Of a stretch of DNA of 5,843 nt, positions 4,300 to 5,843 are shown piece by piece (position 1 is the first letter of the stretch; every line of letters begins with the position of its first letter). Made by a program: the position numbers and the translations under genes. A model generated the notes under the pieces. It ran no database searches and was not told where the DNA came from. It saw only the letters and a list, made by a program, of their open reading frames with translations. This DNA comes from an uncultured Sutterella sp. (lineage in GTDB: Bacteria > Pseudomonadota > Gammaproteobacteria > Burkholderiales > Burkholderiaceae_F): positions 1-5,843 of the forward strand of contig CAJJMF010000157.1 of NCBI GenBank assembly GCA_905192805.1, in the 5' to 3' direction.

Positions 4300-5843
4300 T
4301 TAGGACGCGTTGTCCTTCCCTGAGTGTTCAGGGATACGCAACACCAACTGTGTCCCAGAGGTGTCTTTACGACGTTCGAGTTGAATTTCCCCACCCAGGG
4401 CTTGCGCACGTTCACCCATGATGGTGAGCCCATAGTGGTTTTCTTTGTGGGGCGACTCGGGTAACCCGATCCCATCGTCCAACACTTCTAAGCGCAGTGC
4501 CCCACCCGCTTCACGTTCCATTTTCACGGTCACGTTACTTGCCCGAGCATGCTTTTCAATGTTGGCCAGCGCTTCACGCACAATGCTCACCAAGTGCACT
4601 TGCTTATTGGGTGAAATTTCAAACCCGAGGAGTTGGCACGAGAAGTTGACTGGAATCCCCGTACGGTTTCGGAATTCGTCAATGGACTCTTCCAAGGCCC
4701 CCGTGAGCCCCGTGCCACCAATCTGCAAGCGGAAGGCCGTTAAGACTTCACGCAACTGCGAATAAGCCCCCGCCAAGCCTTCATTTAATTCACTCACCGT
4801 TTCTAAGACCGATTCGCGGGGTGCATCGCGTTCAATAAAGAGTTTTAAGCGGTGCAACTGAATACGAGCAAAGGAAAGCGACTGGGCAATCGAGTCGTGC
4901 AGTTCGCGGGCAATCGTGGAGCGTTCTTCCAACACCGCGAGTCGACGATCGTCGATTTGACGCGTCGCACGGTCCATGGCTCGCCCTAAGGTTTGCGCAA
5001 ACGCTTTCAATAAGTCCGTTTGCCACCCTTCGATACTTTCCGCGCTAAAGACCGCTAAGAGGGCCCCCAACTCGGGACGATCGTTACTCATGGGGAAGGC
5101 ACGCGCCCGCGCGCGCATCCCTTCTTCCCAGTGCGAGGATTGGGCTAATAGGTATTGGTCTTCGGTTTTTCCAATGGAGAGGGCCACACCCATCGCCTCC
5201 AAGAGTTTGGCCATATCGTCCAAAATGGGCGTTAAGGCTTTCACTTTTTTGCCCTCTTCAAAGTTCACCGTTTCGGCAATCCGACCAATTAACTCCAGCC
5301 CCGCGTTACGGCGATTTAAGTCCACGGTTTTGCGAGCGACTTCCGCTTCGAGGTTTCCATAGAGGTGGCTTAACTCATCCAACATGTAGTTAAAGCCCGA
5401 AGCTAATCGTCCAATTTCGTCCGACGTTTCCACCCGGGCACGTTCGGTTAAGTCGCCTTGGCGTACGGCGCTTGCCACCGCCCCGATATCGAGGAGCGGA
5501 TTAAAAATACGACGGCGCATCACGATGAGCATGCCGTAGGTGAGCACCAGAGCGCCCACCAAAATCACAATCAGTAGCCACTTTAAGAGTAAGAGTCGCT
5601 CATTTAAAGCGTCTTCTAAGACCTGCACATAGTCGTTCACATCCGAGACAAAACTCGGAATCACGCTCATAAACTTCATGCGGGCTGATTCACTTGTGAG
5701 ACTCGCTTGCGCTAAGGGTTCCACTTCCTTATGGAAGCGATCGTAGAGTAACTGGTAGCGAGCACGAATCGGATCGTCCGCGCGATCGCTCATCGCGTCG
5801 TGTAGGGACGGGTCATCGAGCTTTTGCGCAAAGTCCGCGAGGG
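4300..5843 (-). CDS. narX: NarX-type sensor histidine kinase (5' end outside the window)
   Basis: 513 residues are visible; NarX has about 598, so roughly the first 80-100 are missing, including the first membrane helix and the ligand-binding P-box. Numbered from an internal Met at 5793, the order is: the end of the periplasmic helical bundle (to about 66); membrane helix (68-92, LLLLKWLLIVILVGALVL); HAMP linker (about 93-147); coiled coil; a GAF-like module without cysteines (about 166-275); and HisKA_3 with LEERSTIARELHDSIAQ, where H299 is the phosphorylated residue and D300/Q304 form the phosphatase DxxxQ motif. The ATPase domain follows: N-box VREALANIEKHA (N411), G-box DDGIGLP (439-445), and GLTIMGERAQALGG. 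The frame is still open at the right edge, so 5793 is not the true start. It should autophosphorylate on sensing an acceptor and phosphorylate the NarL-like regulator. Family membership is firm; nitrate as ligand is unproven. It is convergent with tetR and ends in its own terminator. Confidence 0.9.
   Translation of the reverse strand, partial: LADFAQKLDDPSLHDAMSDRADDPIRARYQLLYDRFHKEVEPLAQASLTSESARMKFMSVIPSFVSDVNDYVQVLEDALNERLLLLKWLLIVILVGALVLTYGMLIVMRRRIFNPLLDIGAVASAVRQGDLTERARVETSDEIGRLASGFNYMLDELSHLYGNLEAEVARKTVDLNRRNAGLELIGRIAETVNFEEGKKVKALTPILDDMAKLLEAMGVALSIGKTEDQYLLAQSSHWEEGMRARARAFPMSNDRPELGALLAVFSAESIEGWQTDLLKAFAQTLGRAMDRATRQIDDRRLAVLEERSTIARELHDSIAQSLSFARIQLHRLKLFIERDAPRESVLETVSELNEGLAGAYSQLREVLTAFRLQIGGTGLTGALEESIDEFRNRTGIPVNFSCQLLGFEISPNKQVHLVSIVREALANIEKHARASNVTVKMEREAGGALRLEVLDDGIGLPESPHKENHYGLTIMGERAQALGGEIQLERRKDTSGTQLVLRIPEHSGKDNAS

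Noticed and set aside
4445..5362. Plus-strand frames opposite the kinase
   Set aside because: They are antisense to conserved kinase domains, with Ser/Arg-rich shadow composition.
1..5843. CRISPR array, tRNA, rRNA or insertion sequence
   Set aside because: No regularly spaced repeats, tRNA-like cloverleaf, rRNA motif, transposase or terminal inverted repeats with target duplications were seen.

Overview
This window most likely comes from an anaerobic or microaerophilic respiring proteobacterium. Gene style (NarX/NarL-type regulation and a periplasmic FMN/FAD reductase), roughly 50% GC and codon use would suit a gut betaproteobacterium of the Sutterella/Parasutterella kind. That placement is an inference; no taxonomic marker is present.

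Layout: (1) 1-237 is the 3' end of an unrecognised plus-strand reading frame entering from the left, followed by about 230 bases without a gene. (2) 472-1149, minus strand, is a NarL-type response regulator with a possible terminator hairpin behind it. (3) 1150-1728 is a 579-base divergent regulatory region with several dyads, a repeated ACTCAC/TAATCGG module and an AT-rich block. (4) 1729-3486, plus strand, is an exported 585-residue flavoprotein with a covalent-FMN domain and an FAD fumarate-reductase-like domain, closed by a strong terminator. Its active site is that of urocanate reductase (UrdA), not fumarate reductase. (5) 3669-4265, plus strand, is a TetR-family repressor behind its own promoter region, which carries a palindrome. 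(6) 4300-5843, minus strand, is a NarX-type histidine kinase running off the right edge. It converges on tetR, and its terminator overlaps the tetR stop codon.

How it fits together: the flavoprotein should accept electrons in the periplasm and reduce urocanate, the first product of histidine breakdown, to imidazole propionate as a form of anaerobic respiration. The NarX-like kinase and NarL-like regulator look like a cognate pair whose genes have been separated by the reductase and tetR. The simplest model is a control island in which a membrane sensor reports an electron acceptor (nitrate, or possibly another acceptor) and the regulator acts on the divergent narL/urdA promoter region. The link between this pair and the reductase is inferred only from position. 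Imidazole propionate is the microbial metabolite reported to impair insulin signalling, which makes the reductase the most notable item here.
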